A stretch of DNA of 64,000 nucleotides from Paenibacillus sophorae (GCF_018966525.1 NZ_CP076607.1:2108001-2172000); one strand, 5' to 3'; positions 8,459-18,137 are shown, numbered from the stretch's first letter. Notes: generated by a model not told the origin, from the sequence alone. Program-made: numbers and translations.

Positions 8459-10270
8459 GTGCGAAACGGTATAGCGGGATGGTTCGGGAGACTGCAGATT
8501 CGGAGAAAGATCGTCCTTATATTTTTGCCGCTAATCATCTTTCCGCTGCTGGCGCTTGGTCTGCTGTCCGGCGAAATGTTCAGCCGCTCGGTGATTGAGA
8601 AGACAAAGAACAACGTCAGGGACGAGTCCCGGCTTATTCTCTCGCAGATGGATTCTATCGTGAAAAATACGGAGAGCAGCGCCAATATCATGACGACCGA
8701 CATCAACCGTCTGTATGATGAACGCTCGGCTTCGCCCGAGGCGATCGAAGAGGAAAGGTTCAGCAGTCTGATGGAGAGCCGTCTTTCGATTGACCTTGTG
8801 CTGTTTCCCGATGCGGACTCGGCCGTATTCGTCGATGCAACCGGAAGAGTGTACTCGTCCTACCCTCCCCAAGAGAGTCGGGATAGGAAGGTATTGTACA
8901 GCGGCCTGCCGGAAAAAGTTAAATTGATGGGCAGCTACGGCGTCAACCGTTGGCTGCCGGTGGAACGGCGGGATTATATTGTCAGCGACCCCGCTGTTCC
9001 GGTGCTGACGCTGGGCAAGATCGTATTCGACCTGGATTCCGGTAACCAGTTGGGTACGCTGTTTGTCAATGTCAGGGAGACGACCTTTGCTTCGATTCTG
9101 CAGGTCATGGGCGAGAACTTATCTTCCAAGCAGTATTATATTGTGGACGGCGCTGGCAGAATCGTTGCGTCGCCGAATGAACAGCTGCTGCTGACGCCAT
9201 TCGCAGCTAACATAACTCCGGGTCTTCTGGAGCGTGAAACCCCGGTTTCCGACATTGTCGGCTCAGGAGAAGGGAGCAAACTGGCAACGGTTACCGCATA
9301 TGACAGGTTGAACTGGAAGCTGGTGAACATTGTTTCGCTGCAAACGCTTAACGGCGATATCCACCGGAACTTTGCTCTGACTTTCGCATTCGGCGCCTTA
9401 TGCCTGCTGCTGTCGCTGCTGCTCGCGGGGAAGCTGTCCCACATCATTGTGAACCCCTTGCTCCAGGTAACAAAGGCGATGCGGAAGGTGAAGGAAGGCG
9501 ACCTGAATGTCACATCGCCGGTGACGACGGAAGACGAAACCGGTCTGATCGCCTCAGTCTTTAATTCAATGGTGCAGCAGATTAAGGAACTGCTTAATGC
9601 CATAACCGAAGAACAGGGCCGTAAGCGGGAGTATGAGCTGGCCTTGATTCACGCGCAGATCAAGCCCCATTTTTTATATAATACGCTGGATACGATTTAT
9701 GTTCTTAACGATTTGGGGCTGAATGAGGAAGCCCGGGACACGACGAAGGCATTGGCCGACTTCTACCGGGTGGTGCTGAGCAAGGGGAGTGAATTGATTC
9801 CGCTTGCCGGCGAAATCGGCAATGTCCGGGATTACCTGAACATTATGCAGGTCCGCAATCCCGACGTGCTGCGCTATGAAATCGATATTCCGCAGGAACT
9901 GGAGAACGTGCCTGTTCCCAAGCTGTCACTTCAGCCGCTGGTGGAAAATGCCATTTACCATGGTCTGAAAACGAAAGGAAGCCAGGGATTGATTGTCATC
10001 CGGGCAAGGAGAGAAGGCGGCGATGCGGCGATTGCTGTTGAAGATAACGGAGTCGGGATGTCGCCTGAACAGGTGCTGCGGGTTACGCAGTTTACCTCCC
10101 GAAACGGCAGGCCCGCATCAATCGGCATATACAGTGTGCACGAGCGTATCAAGCTCTATTTCGGCGAGCCGTACGGACTGACGGTGCGCAGCAAGCCGGG
10201 AGAAGGGACGGTAATGGAAATGAAGGTACCCGGGAAGGATGGAAAGGAGGGGAAGGATGGCAATGTATAA
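8459..10270 (+). CDS. YesM-type sensor histidine kinase
   Basis: Membrane-bound sensor kinase of a two-component system, about 603 residues from GTG 8459 (AAGGGGG six bases upstream; earlier in-frame starts lack a site). A transmembrane helix lies at about 20-42, then an extracytoplasmic sensing domain, a second helix near 300-322 and a HAMP domain to about 375. The His_kinase domain holds the phosphoacceptor His404 in QIKPHFLYNTLD, and the HATPase_c domain has the N box LVENAIYHGL and G box VEDNGVGM. Enzymes of this class respond to extracellular carbohydrates. The gene overlaps its response regulator, and a sugar-type ABC transporter follows. Confidence 0.93.
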   Translation: MRNGIAGWFGRLQIRRKIVLIFLPLIIFPLLALGLLSGEMFSRSVIEKTKNNVRDESRLILSQMDSIVKNTESSANIMTTDINRLYDERSASPEAIEEERFSSLMESRLSIDLVLFPDADSAVFVDATGRVYSSYPPQESRDRKVLYSGLPEKVKLMGSYGVNRWLPVERRDYIVSDPAVPVLTLGKIVFDLDSGNQLGTLFVNVRETTFASILQVMGENLSSKQYYIVDGAGRIVASPNEQLLLTPFAANITPGLLERETPVSDIVGSGEGSKLATVTAYDRLNWKLVNIVSLQTLNGDIHRNFALTFAFGALCLLLSLLLAGKLSHIIVNPLLQVTKAMRKVKEGDLNVTSPVTTEDETGLIASVFNSMVQQIKELLNAITEEQGRKREYELALIHAQIKPHFLYNTLDTIYVLNDLGLNEEARDTTKALADFYRVVLSKGSELIPLAGEIGNVRDYLNIMQVRNPDVLRYEIDIPQELENVPVPKLSLQPLVENAIYHGLKTKGSQGLIVIRARREGGDAAIAVEDNGVGMSPEQVLRVTQFTSRNGRPASIGIYSVHERIKLYFGEPYGLTVRSKPGEGTVMEMKVPGKDGKEGKDGNV

Positions 10271-11459
10271 GGTGATGATAGCCGACGATGAGCCGCTGTT
10301 CCGTTATTACATGCGCAGCAAGCTAAACTGGAGCGCACACGGCTTTACAATCTGCTGCGAAGCCGCCAACGGTCGGGAAGCGCTGGAGGAGGCGAAACGG
10401 AACGTGCCCGATCTGGCGCTGATCGACATCAGCATGCCTTATATGGACGGTCTGGAGCTGGCCGAGAAGCTGCAGGTGAATGTGCCCGGATTGCTAATCG
10501 TTTTCGTAACCGGCCATAACGAATTTGAATATGCACAGAAGGCGGTCCGGCTGGGCGTCCACGATTATCTGCTCAAGCCGTTCGATCAGCGGGAGTTCGC
10601 CGCCATGATGGAAAAAGTAAAAGCAACCCTGCGCCTTCGAGAGGAAGCCGCCCTTCTGAAGCGCGAAGCCGGCGGGAATGAGGGGCCTTGGCGAACCATT
10701 GTGGAGCAGGCGGCGCAGAAGGCCCGGGCGCTCTTCAATGAAGTCTCCCCACCTACCGGACAAGGGACAAACCCCATTCGGCATGAGCTTCATCCGGGAA
10801 CCCATGAAACGCTGCTGATGGCGCTGAAGATGCGCGATCATGAGGCCGCAATGGACGAAATCGGCCAGACAATCGCTCTGTTCCGGCTCCGGGGTGCCGG
10901 GGACCGGTTTGCTTTTACCGTTCTGATGGGCTATGTCTCGCTGTGTCTGTCCTACGCCGGCGAAATAGGAATGAGCCCGGAGAGCCTGTGGAAGCCGGCG
11001 GCTTCACCGGAGCAGCGTCTTCGGGAAATGGCCTCCTGGGAGGAGGCTGAGGACTGGATTGTCGGAATGTACCAGAAGGTCATCGAGTACAGGCCGGACG
11101 GGCGTCCGTCTAAATCGTATAATTTATTTCTGGCCGCCAAAGATTATATTCACAGGCACTACTCCGATCCGGAGCTGACGGTGGATCAGGTTGCAAGCGG
11201 CATGTATGTTGATTCCAGCTATTTGCGCAAGGTGTTCCGCAAGGAAGGGGCCATTGCCGTCCTTGATTACATCACCTATATACGGATGAAGCAGGCCAAA
11301 GAGCTGTTGGCCGAAGGCAACGTTAAGCTGGCGGAAATCGCTGAAAGGGTGGGCTACGCCGATCCGAATTATTTCAGCAAAAGCTTTAAAAAGCATTACG
11401 GCATGCCGCCATCGGAGTTCGAGCAGCGGGAAATCCGCATTCGGCAGACCGGGAAATAG
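10257..11459 (+). CDS. YesN-type response regulator (receiver plus AraC DNA-binding domain)
   Basis: Cytoplasmic DNA-binding partner of the YesM-type kinase. The N-terminal receiver has the acidic pair DDE at 10-12 and phospho-acceptor Asp57 in ALIDISMPYMDG. A linker of about 170 residues follows, then a C-terminal AraC domain with two helix-turn-helix units and the signature AERVGYADPNYFSKSFKKHYG. AAGGAGGGG lies just upstream of ATG 10257; ATG 10263 is also possible. It overlaps the kinase gene by 14 bp. The likely target is the ABC transporter promoter at 11624-11652. Confidence 0.92.
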   Translation: MAMYKVMIADDEPLFRYYMRSKLNWSAHGFTICCEAANGREALEEAKRNVPDLALIDISMPYMDGLELAEKLQVNVPGLLIVFVTGHNEFEYAQKAVRLGVHDYLLKPFDQREFAAMMEKVKATLRLREEAALLKREAGGNEGPWRTIVEQAAQKARALFNEVSPPTGQGTNPIRHELHPGTHETLLMALKMRDHEAAMDEIGQTIALFRLRGAGDRFAFTVLMGYVSLCLSYAGEIGMSPESLWKPAASPEQRLREMASWEEAEDWIVGMYQKVIEYRPDGRPSKSYNLFLAAKDYIHRHYSDPELTVDQVASGMYVDSSYLRKVFRKEGAIAVLDYITYIRMKQAKELLAEGNVKLAEIAERVGYADPNYFSKSFKKHYGMPPSEFEQREIRIRQTGK

Positions 11460-11467
11460 GGAGCTAA

Positions 11468-11505
11468 AGGCGATCATGGAGCGGTCCGGACAGGATCGCT
11501 TTTTC
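11468..11505 (+). terminator. Intrinsic terminator after the two-component genes
   Basis: GCGATC at 11470-11475 pairs with GATCGC at 11494-11499, followed by five T. It separates the regulator genes from the transporter promoter. Confidence 0.65.
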
Positions 11506-11597
11506 CGATTTTGGCCGGAATATCCTATTTTTGCCGGAACAACCCATCCAATGCTCCGAAGCGCTCCGGACATTCAGTGGCCCGCTTTGTCCCGGAT

Positions 11598-11652
11598 ATT
11601 ACCGATTATGCCCGGTTTAACCCTTATCGGTAATGGCGGGCTTCACTATAAT
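11598..11652 (+). promoter_or_regulatory. Transporter promoter with 9-bp inverted repeat over the -35 region
   Basis: TATAAT at 11647-11652 has only a weak -35 (TTATCG, 11624-11629), as expected for an activated promoter. ATTACCGAT at 11598-11606 and ATCGGTAAT at 11626-11634 form a perfect inverted repeat reaching into the -35, a candidate operator. Confidence 0.5.
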
Positions 11653-11669
11653 AAGAGACATCAACCAAC

Positions 11670-11683
11670 TGGAAGCGCTAACA
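11670..11683 (+). promoter_or_regulatory. Catabolite-responsive element (cre)
   Basis: TGGAAGCGCTAACA differs at one position from the cre consensus TGWAANCGNTNWCA. Lying just downstream of the transcription start, it would let CcpA block transcription of the sugar transporter. Confidence 0.6.
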
Positions 11684-11741
11684 AAAAGCGGTTTCAGAAA
11701 GAGGATGAATTTTGATAAGAAGAAAAGAAAGGGGATTCAAT

Positions 11742-13067
11742 ATGAAACGGAAATATATGAAAGCGCTTAGTGTGCTTGCTGCTCTGTCCCTGACCATCTC
11801 GCTGACGGCTTGCGGAGGGAATAATTCGGACAATTCAGCCTCCTCCGGAAACAGCGGCGCCGCGAACGACGGAACGAAGAAAATTCAAATCAAGGTGTAT
11901 GCGCAGCATTTTGACGAAGATACCGCCAAGCCTTTCGACTATGCGGTGGAAGAGCTGAAGAAAGAAATGCCGAATGTGGAAATTGTGCTGGATGAAGCGG
12001 TGCAGGACGGATATCAGAAATTGAAAACGTATGCTGCAACCGGTAACATGCCGGATATTTACGAGACGGACTGGATAACGCTCCAAACCTTTGCCAAGTC
12101 CAAGAACGTGGAGCTGCTCGACAGTTATCCGGAAACCGCCGATTTCAAATCCAAGCTGAATACGGGTCTGGAATCCCGGCTGACCGCTCCGGACGGACAT
12201 GTTTACGCTTTCCCTTATACGGGAATTGAGTTCCAGCTTATTTACTACAACAAGGATATTTTCCAAAAGGCCGGCATTCAGACGCCAATCAAAACGGTCG
12301 ATCAGTTGGCCGACGCCGCCAAGAAGCTCTCAGCCGCGGGCTACACGCCAATGGCTATATTCGCCAAGGAAAAATGGATTACAACCGCCTTCTACGCCGG
12401 ATTGGTAACCCGGGAAGACGCAAAGGGCTTCGGCGATCTGGAAGCGGGTAAACCAACCGCACTGCCTACGGCGTTTGTAACGGCAGCCGAGCAAATGAAG
12501 AAGCTTCAGGAAGCAGGCCTGTTCGACGCCAACGCCACCAACACCAACTATGACCAGGCTTCGTCCCAATTCTATTCGGGTAAAGCGGCCATGTTCATCA
12601 ACGGACAATGGGAGATCTACAGCAGCACAGAGAAACTGGGCGACAAGGTGGACTGGATGTACACGCCGGCCAAGGATGAAGCGACATACGAGAGCAGCAA
12701 AGGCTTTATCAACGGTGCGGGCTCTCCCGGCGGATTCTCGGTTTCCCCAAGCAGCAAGAACAAGGAGACCGCCGTTAAAGTGGCAAGTTTCCTTGCGCAA
12801 AAATACAGCGAATACAAATATACCGTACTGGGCAGCCCGATCGTATCCGTCAAAGTGGATAAGCCAATGACCGGCGAAGTGCCTCCTATGATGAAGCGGA
12901 TTGCGGATGAGGTTCTGCCGAATGTGAAGAGCTACGCGACAGCGGTTAACAATGTGCAGATCAAAAATGCGATTGATGATAATACCCAGAACATACTGGT
13001 TAGCGGTTTTACGGTGAAGAAATTTACAGATAATGTTAACCGCATTCTGGCCAAGGAGAATAAGTAA
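11742..13067 (+). CDS. Extracellular sugar-binding lipoprotein (ABC solute-binding family 1)
   Basis: Substrate-binding protein of a carbohydrate ABC importer, 441 residues. The signal peptide ends in lipobox LTAC near residue 24, followed by a Ser/Asn-rich linker. The mature part has typical family 1 features: MPDIYETDWITLQ, YAFPYTGIEFQLIYYNKDIFQKAG, FYSGKAAMFINGQWEI and SPGGFSVSPSSKNKE. ATG 11742 follows AAAGGGG; the frame is open a little upstream at TTG 11712. Two permease genes follow but no ATPase gene, so a shared MsmX-type ATPase is probably used. Promoter elements suggest control by the neighbouring YesMN-type pair and CcpA. The sugar is not predictable. Confidence 0.92.
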   Translation: MKRKYMKALSVLAALSLTISLTACGGNNSDNSASSGNSGAANDGTKKIQIKVYAQHFDEDTAKPFDYAVEELKKEMPNVEIVLDEAVQDGYQKLKTYAATGNMPDIYETDWITLQTFAKSKNVELLDSYPETADFKSKLNTGLESRLTAPDGHVYAFPYTGIEFQLIYYNKDIFQKAGIQTPIKTVDQLADAAKKLSAAGYTPMAIFAKEKWITTAFYAGLVTREDAKGFGDLEAGKPTALPTAFVTAAEQMKKLQEAGLFDANATNTNYDQASSQFYSGKAAMFINGQWEIYSSTEKLGDKVDWMYTPAKDEATYESSKGFINGAGSPGGFSVSPSSKNKETAVKVASFLAQKYSEYKYTVLGSPIVSVKVDKPMTGEVPPMMKRIADEVLPNVKSYATAVNNVQIKNAIDDNTQNILVSGFTVKKFTDNVNRILAKENK

Positions 13068-13092
13068 CAGGGTTCTAGAAAAGTCTGTGCGG

Positions 13093-13130
13093 AGCAGCCT
13101 CTTAGTTTCCCTGGGGGAACGGGGCTGCTT
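13093..13130 (+). terminator. Intercistronic hairpin after the binding-protein gene
   Basis: AGCAGCC at 13093-13099 pairs with GGCTGCT at 13123-13129, with a short T-rich tail. Such hairpins often let the binding protein be made in excess over the permeases. Confidence 0.5.
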
Positions 13131-13160
13131 TCGTAAGAAAAAGGAGTGGAATCATACTGC

Positions 13161-14036
13161 ATGAACAGATATTTAAGCAATAAAAAAGCGATTGCGCTGT
13201 TTTTGCTTCCGGCCCTGCTTATCTATAGTGTCGTCATTATTTATCCGGTGCTTCAGACCGTATATCGAAGCTTCTTTAACTGGGACGGGCTGAGCACGGC
13301 AACGTGGAACGGGATTTCCAATTATCGGGATCTTCTGGAAGACCCTCTGCTTATTACTTCTCTGCGCAACGGCCTTATCTTCGCGCTTGTGCTTGCGGTG
13401 TTTCAGATTGGACTGGGAACGGTGCTCGCACTGGCCTGCGCCGACCCCCGCATCAAGGGACGCAAGCTGCTGAAGACGTCTTATTTTATCCCGGTCGTGC
13501 TGTCCGTCACCGTTGTCTGCCAATTGTGGATTGCGATGTACGACCCGGCTAACGGGCTGATCAACCGTCTTTTTAACCTGTTGCATATTCCTTACCAGCA
13601 GAACTGGCTCACGTCGCCGACCGTTTCCATTATTGCGATTGCGTTCGTCAATGCCTGGCAGTTTATGGGCTATCAGTTCAGCCTTCTGTACGCCGGCGTC
13701 AAGTCCATTCCCGAGCAGTATATGGAAGCGGCAACGATTGACGGCTGCTCTAAATGGATGGCGCACCGCAAGGTGACGATTCCTTTGATGAAGGAGACCT
13801 ACAAGTTCTGTCTGATCGTTGCCATTACCTCCGGGATCGGAGCGTTTGTACAAATGCTGATTATGACGAGCGGCGGACCGGGCACGAGCAACTATACCCT
13901 GACATACATGATTTACCGCTATGCCTTCATGGAAAGCAACTATGGCTATGCCTGCGCCGTTTCCGTTGTGCTGGTCGCCTTGTCCCTATTGGCAACAATG
14001 ATTATCAATAAGACGTTTGACCGGAACGAAGCGTAA
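13161..14036 (+). CDS. Sugar ABC transporter permease (MalF/UgpA-like)
   Basis: Inner-membrane permease with six predicted helices, about 291 residues. The EAA-type coupling loop that contacts the ATPase is EAATIDGCSKWMAHRKVTIP near residues 195-214. It begins MNRYLSNKKAIALFLLPALL. ATG 13161 has its AAGGAG site 14 bp upstream, longer than usual; the in-frame GTG at 13146 overlaps that site and is unlikely. It should form a heterodimer with the next gene product. Confidence 0.9.
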   Translation: MNRYLSNKKAIALFLLPALLIYSVVIIYPVLQTVYRSFFNWDGLSTATWNGISNYRDLLEDPLLITSLRNGLIFALVLAVFQIGLGTVLALACADPRIKGRKLLKTSYFIPVVLSVTVVCQLWIAMYDPANGLINRLFNLLHIPYQQNWLTSPTVSIIAIAFVNAWQFMGYQFSLLYAGVKSIPEQYMEAATIDGCSKWMAHRKVTIPLMKETYKFCLIVAITSGIGAFVQMLIMTSGGPGTSNYTLTYMIYRYAFMESNYGYACAVSVVLVALSLLATMIINKTFDRNEA

Positions 14037-14069
14037 ATAGAGCGTTGTCCGGCAAGGAAGGAGTGCTAT

Positions 14070-14897
14070 ATGAATAAGCTGAGAGCGGTTCTGGTTCAGA
14101 CTCCGCTATGGATCTATTTTGTGATTTCCGTCTACCCCCTTGTATGGATGATTTCTTATTCGCTCAAAAACAACGATGAGATTTTCGTTACGAACCCGTT
14201 CGGCTTTCCGACGCATTTCAGAATTGAGAATTATACGGCAGCCTGGTCGCAGTTCAATATTCCGCGCTATTTTATGAACAGCTTTATCGTCTCATCCATT
14301 TCCACACTGCTGATTATTGTGCTGGCCCTGATGTTCTCGTTCGCTATCGCAAGAATGCGCTGGAAGTTCCGCGAGAGTGTCAGATTGTATATGACGATAG
14401 GCATGTTCATGCCGCTTCAGGTCATCATGATTCCTCTTGCTATCCTGGTTCGTGATCTCCATTTGACGAATACTTACGGCGCGCTGATTGTTCCCTATGT
14501 CGCCATCGGTCTGCCCTTCTCTTGTCTGATATTCTACGGCTTCATGAAAGGCATCCCCGGGGAGCTTGAGGAATCGGCCTGCATGGACGGAGCGAATATT
14601 TACCGGATGTTTCTTCAGATCATCGTGCCTGTCGTAACTCCCGCCATTGCGACCGTTGCCATTTTCCAATTCTTAAGCAACTGGAACGAATTCATGCTCG
14701 CCTATATTCTGATTTCCGACGAAGCGATGAAGACGCTCCCGCTCGGTCTGCTCTTTTTCCAAGGGCAATACAGCACCGATTGGGGCGGCATGGGCGCGGT
14801 CATGACGATTGCGAGCTTGCCGATGGTCATCATATATCTGTTCTTCAGCGAACAAGTCGAGAACGCTATGACGGTCGGCTCGGCCGTAAAAGGTTGA
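14070..14897 (+). CDS. Sugar ABC transporter permease (MalG/UgpE-like)
   Basis: Second permease of the importer, 275 residues, with six helices. The coupling loop EESACMDGANIYRMFLQIIVP is near residues 166-186, and the C-terminal segment VENAMTVGSAVKG is typical of CUT1-family permeases. AAGGAAGGAG precedes ATG 14070, 33 bp after the first permease. It is the last gene of the operon; no glycoside hydrolase or ATPase is encoded with it. Confidence 0.92.
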   Translation: MNKLRAVLVQTPLWIYFVISVYPLVWMISYSLKNNDEIFVTNPFGFPTHFRIENYTAAWSQFNIPRYFMNSFIVSSISTLLIIVLALMFSFAIARMRWKFRESVRLYMTIGMFMPLQVIMIPLAILVRDLHLTNTYGALIVPYVAIGLPFSCLIFYGFMKGIPGELEESACMDGANIYRMFLQIIVPVVTPAIATVAIFQFLSNWNEFMLAYILISDEAMKTLPLGLLFFQGQYSTDWGGMGAVMTIASLPMVIIYLFFSEQVENAMTVGSAVKG

Positions 14898-14966
14898 TCC
14901 TTCAGGGACCGGTACAGCTAGGCTGAATAATTCCTACGGTTATTGTTCCTATATGTGTGAAACCAC

Positions 14967-15014
14967 AAGCCGAGCCTTTGAACATTTCAGTTTAAAGGTC
15001 CGGCTTCTTTATTG
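14967..15014 (+). terminator. Terminator of the sugar transporter operon
   Basis: AAGCCG at about 14967 and the following GCCTTT/AAC arm pair with the mirror arm ending CGGCTT at 15006, then a T-rich stretch. Confidence 0.65.
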
Positions 15015-15119
15015 TCATAATAATCCATGATAGAGTAACTTTTTTCCATGTAATAAAATACAACTATAGGTTATCTTCTACTAAGTGAACAACTTTATCA
15101 ACAATGGAGGAAGGGCAGC

Positions 15120-16412
15120 ATGCCATCTATAGCGGATACATTTCAGTTACTTAAGTCGGAGATATTTAAGGAAAGATTAATAGACCTTTATGGAGAGGGC
15201 CAACAGGCGCTCTCTTCTCAAATCGGCAGATACACTTCCCTGGTTAACGAGTTTACCCAAAGATTTGATGGAACCGATGTCTATCTGTTTAGTTCGCCTG
15301 GCCGCAGTGAAATCAGCGGAAATCATACCGATCACAATTTGGGCAAAGTTATTGCGGCCAGCATAAATATGGATTGTATTGGCGTTGCGGAGAAGAATAC
15401 GGAAAATAAGATCCGCATAAAAAGCATAACTTACAACGAAGATTTTACGATTGATCTTACCCGCAGAGAAGATATTCAGAATGCTTCCGGCACCTACTCG
15501 ATTGTAAGAGGCATACTCGACGGTTTTGAAAAGTATGGTTACAGCATTGGCGGGTTCAATGTTTGTATTACGAGCGATGTTATTAGCGCGGCGGGCGTCA
15601 GTTCTTCGGCATCTTTTGAAATGCTGATATGTGCGATTCTTAATTTTTTCTATAACCATAACGAAATGGATATAATTACATGCGCCAAGATAGGCCAATA
15701 TGCTGAAAATACGAAATGGAATAAACAGTCGGGCCTGCTGGATCAAATCGCTTGCGGTTATGGCGGCCTGATTACAATTGATTTTAAAGACGGCCAATCT
15801 CCGGTTATCCAAACATTGAACTTTGAAGCCATAGACAGAAATTATGAACTGTTAATCATTCCTACGGGAGCAAATCATGCCGATTTAAGTGAAGAGTACT
15901 CTTCCATCCCTACTGAAATGAAGGCGGTGGCAAAGAAGCTTGGCGGAGAGGTTCTCCGTGACTTGAGTATAGAAAAGGTATTGAAGCATTTTGCGGAACT
16001 CAGGGACAGTCCTGGAGATAGGGCGCTTTTGAGAGCGCTGCATTTTTATGAGGAGAATAGCCGGGTGGATCAACAGGTCGAAGCTTTGAAAAACGATAAT
16101 GCGGATGAGTTCCTAAGGCTGGTCAATGAATCCGGCAATTCCTCCTGGAAATGGCTGCAAAATTGTTATTCAAACTCTACTCCTGATATACAAGGGGTAA
16201 CGGTTCATCTGGCTATTACCGAACTATTTATTAAGAGAATTGGAAAGGGCGCATGCCGCGTGCATGGAGGAGGATTCGCCGGTGTGATCATGGCTTTGCT
16301 GCCGAAAGAATCCACAGCATCCTATACGGAATATATGAAATCATTTGGGGTTGGTAAAATTTATAATATTCGTATACGTAAGTATGGGGCGGTCAATTTA
16401 AATCTTCTGTAG
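15120..16412 (+). CDS. Galactokinase-family GHMP sugar kinase
   Basis: A 430-residue member of the GHMP/galactokinase family, which phosphorylates a sugar at C1 using ATP. Motif 1 is GRSEISGNHTDHN near residue 61 (galactokinase: GRVN-IGEHTDYN). Motif 2 is AAGVSSSASFE near 158. The catalytic Asp is in SGLLDQIACG near 200, and motif 3 is RVHGGGFAGVI near 380. It is longer and more divergent than ordinary GalK, so the sugar is uncertain. No galT or galE lies beside it. The gene is clearly more AT-rich than its neighbours. The ATG at 15120 follows TGGAGGAAGG. It may take up the sugar imported by the upstream transporter, but a terminator separates them. Confidence 0.82.
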   Translation: MPSIADTFQLLKSEIFKERLIDLYGEGQQALSSQIGRYTSLVNEFTQRFDGTDVYLFSSPGRSEISGNHTDHNLGKVIAASINMDCIGVAEKNTENKIRIKSITYNEDFTIDLTRREDIQNASGTYSIVRGILDGFEKYGYSIGGFNVCITSDVISAAGVSSSASFEMLICAILNFFYNHNEMDIITCAKIGQYAENTKWNKQSGLLDQIACGYGGLITIDFKDGQSPVIQTLNFEAIDRNYELLIIPTGANHADLSEEYSSIPTEMKAVAKKLGGEVLRDLSIEKVLKHFAELRDSPGDRALLRALHFYEENSRVDQQVEALKNDNADEFLRLVNESGNSSWKWLQNCYSNSTPDIQGVTVHLAITELFIKRIGKGACRVHGGGFAGVIMALLPKESTASYTEYMKSFGVGKIYNIRIRKYGAVNLNLL

Positions 16413-16550
16413 CCATCTTTGAAAAATGTTGAATGCGTGTACGTTCAAGGCTTTTTTGACGCTGGCTTCGATTATGGTCTGGTTGGCTTTAATTTGCATA
16501 CACGTCCCGGTTCAATCCTGCTGTAATGTTATCCATCGTGGTATTATTGG

Positions 16551-16567
16551 ATTACTAACTGAGTAAT
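16551..16567. promoter_or_regulatory. Inverted repeat before the amidase gene
   Basis: ATTACT (16551-16556) and AGTAAT (16562-16567) flank five bases, 32 bp before the amidase start: a candidate operator. Confidence 0.3.
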
Positions 16568-16598
16568 TTTGGAAGACTGGGGCTGATGGGGCGTGTAT

Positions 16599-18071
16599 AT
16601 GGAAGATCCTTTTAAGATAAAAAACTTCGATGTAGAAGAAACGAGCATATTCGATTTACAAGACGCGATGGCACATGGAAAGACTACCTCAAGAGAATTA
16701 GTGTTTTGTTATTTATCCCGTATCGCAAAGTATGATCAGGATGGTCCTCACATAAATGCAATTATGGAGATCAATCCCGATGCCATCTTCATTGCAGAGG
16801 CGCTCGATTTAGAGCGGCAACGTAAGGGCAGTAGAGGCCCTCTTCATGGAATTCCGATTCTTGTTAAGGATAATATCGAAACCGGAGACAAGATGCGTAC
16901 TAGTGCGGGAGCATTAGCACTGGCACAGCATGTAAGCACGGAGGATGCTTTTCTGATCCGGCAGTTAAGAGAAGCAGGAGCTGTCATCTTGGGCAAGACC
17001 AATATGACAGAATGGGCCAACGGCGTTTCCTCCACCATGTGGGCAGGATACAGTTCAAGGGGCGGTCAGGTCACGCACCCTTATGGTGAATTTTTCGCAG
17101 GCGGGTCTAGTACTGGATCGGCGGCTGCGGTTGCGACGAATCTCGCAACGGCGGCGATAGGTACAGAAACCTCTGCTTCCATTCTAAGTCCGGCCGTACA
17201 AATGTCTATCGTGGGCATCAAGCCGACCGTCGGTTTAATCAGCCGTTCGGGGATCATCCCTTTTTCTTACTCGCAAGATACGGCCGGGCCGATGGCAAGA
17301 ACGGTTTCGGATGCGGCAATTCTACTTAGCGCATTAGTTGGGAGAGATGAGCAAGATCCGGCAACTTGGCGGAATGAAAGCTGTCAAAGCAAGCAGAACT
17401 ATACTGCATTCCTAGATAGAGAGGGATTATACGGAGCGAGAATCGGAGTCTTTTGTGAAGTGCCTGATCATGTTCGAGAATCTGGCGAGTATGATGAGGC
17501 GCTATTTAATCAGGCAGTCTCCGACTTGATTAAAGCAGGAGCGGAAGTGGTGGAACAGATAGATATTCCCTCGTTCCATGGACCATGGCAGTGGAATAAG
17601 ATGAATCTGGAATTCAAACATGGAATAGAGAATTATCTGCAGAATCTTCCGGCACACATGCCGATCCATTCTTTGTCTGAGTTAATCGAATGGAATAAGG
17701 AGCATGCTGAAAAAGCTCTAAAATACGGTCAAGATCTTTTGGAATTCCGGGAAAGGCTGACCGATCCCCTAAAAAATAAAGATTACATCCTGGAATCCAT
17801 AATGGATTTGCATCTTGCTCAGAACGAAGGAATCGATTATGCGATAACACGTTATCAATTAGATGCGATAATGTTTCCTGCTTATATTGGAGCGGATATA
17901 TGCGCCAAAGCGGGCTACCCATCCATTGCTATCCCCGCGGGGTATAGAGAGAACGGCAGACCATTTGGGATTACTTTTGCTGGAAAAGCATTTAGCGAAC
18001 CTACTCTAATTCGCATAGCATATTCTTTTGAGCAAAGAACGAAACATCGCAAAAAGCCTGTATTCAATTAA
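16599..18071 (+). CDS. Amidase signature family enzyme
   Basis: About 490 residues with the Ser-cisSer-Lys triad of the amidase signature family: Lys in PILVKDNIET near residue 90, the cis-Ser in FAGGSSTGSAAA near 168, and the nucleophile Ser in GTETSASILSP near 190. Full-length for the family but not part of a gatCAB operon, so a stand-alone amidase or peptide amidase is likelier than Glu-tRNA amidotransferase. GTETSASI replaces the common GTETDGSI. ATG 16599 or GTG 16593 could start it; the ribosome binding site is weak. It is as AT-rich as the galactokinase-like gene, which suggests common acquisition. Substrate unknown. Confidence 0.88.
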   Translation: MEDPFKIKNFDVEETSIFDLQDAMAHGKTTSRELVFCYLSRIAKYDQDGPHINAIMEINPDAIFIAEALDLERQRKGSRGPLHGIPILVKDNIETGDKMRTSAGALALAQHVSTEDAFLIRQLREAGAVILGKTNMTEWANGVSSTMWAGYSSRGGQVTHPYGEFFAGGSSTGSAAAVATNLATAAIGTETSASILSPAVQMSIVGIKPTVGLISRSGIIPFSYSQDTAGPMARTVSDAAILLSALVGRDEQDPATWRNESCQSKQNYTAFLDREGLYGARIGVFCEVPDHVRESGEYDEALFNQAVSDLIKAGAEVVEQIDIPSFHGPWQWNKMNLEFKHGIENYLQNLPAHMPIHSLSELIEWNKEHAEKALKYGQDLLEFRERLTDPLKNKDYILESIMDLHLAQNEGIDYAITRYQLDAIMFPAYIGADICAKAGYPSIAIPAGYRENGRPFGITFAGKAFSEPTLIRIAYSFEQRTKHRKKPVFN

Positions 18072-18092
18072 CCGAGAACGAAAGTTATACAT

Positions 18093-18137
18093 AAAGGGTT
18101 CCACATATTAGTCATGTACAATATGTAGAACCCTTTA
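18093..18137 (+). terminator. Terminator of the amidase gene
   Basis: A long stem of about 17 bp with one mismatch (from AAAGGGTTC at 18093 to GAACCCTTT ending about 18136), then TTTATTTTAT. Confidence 0.85.
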
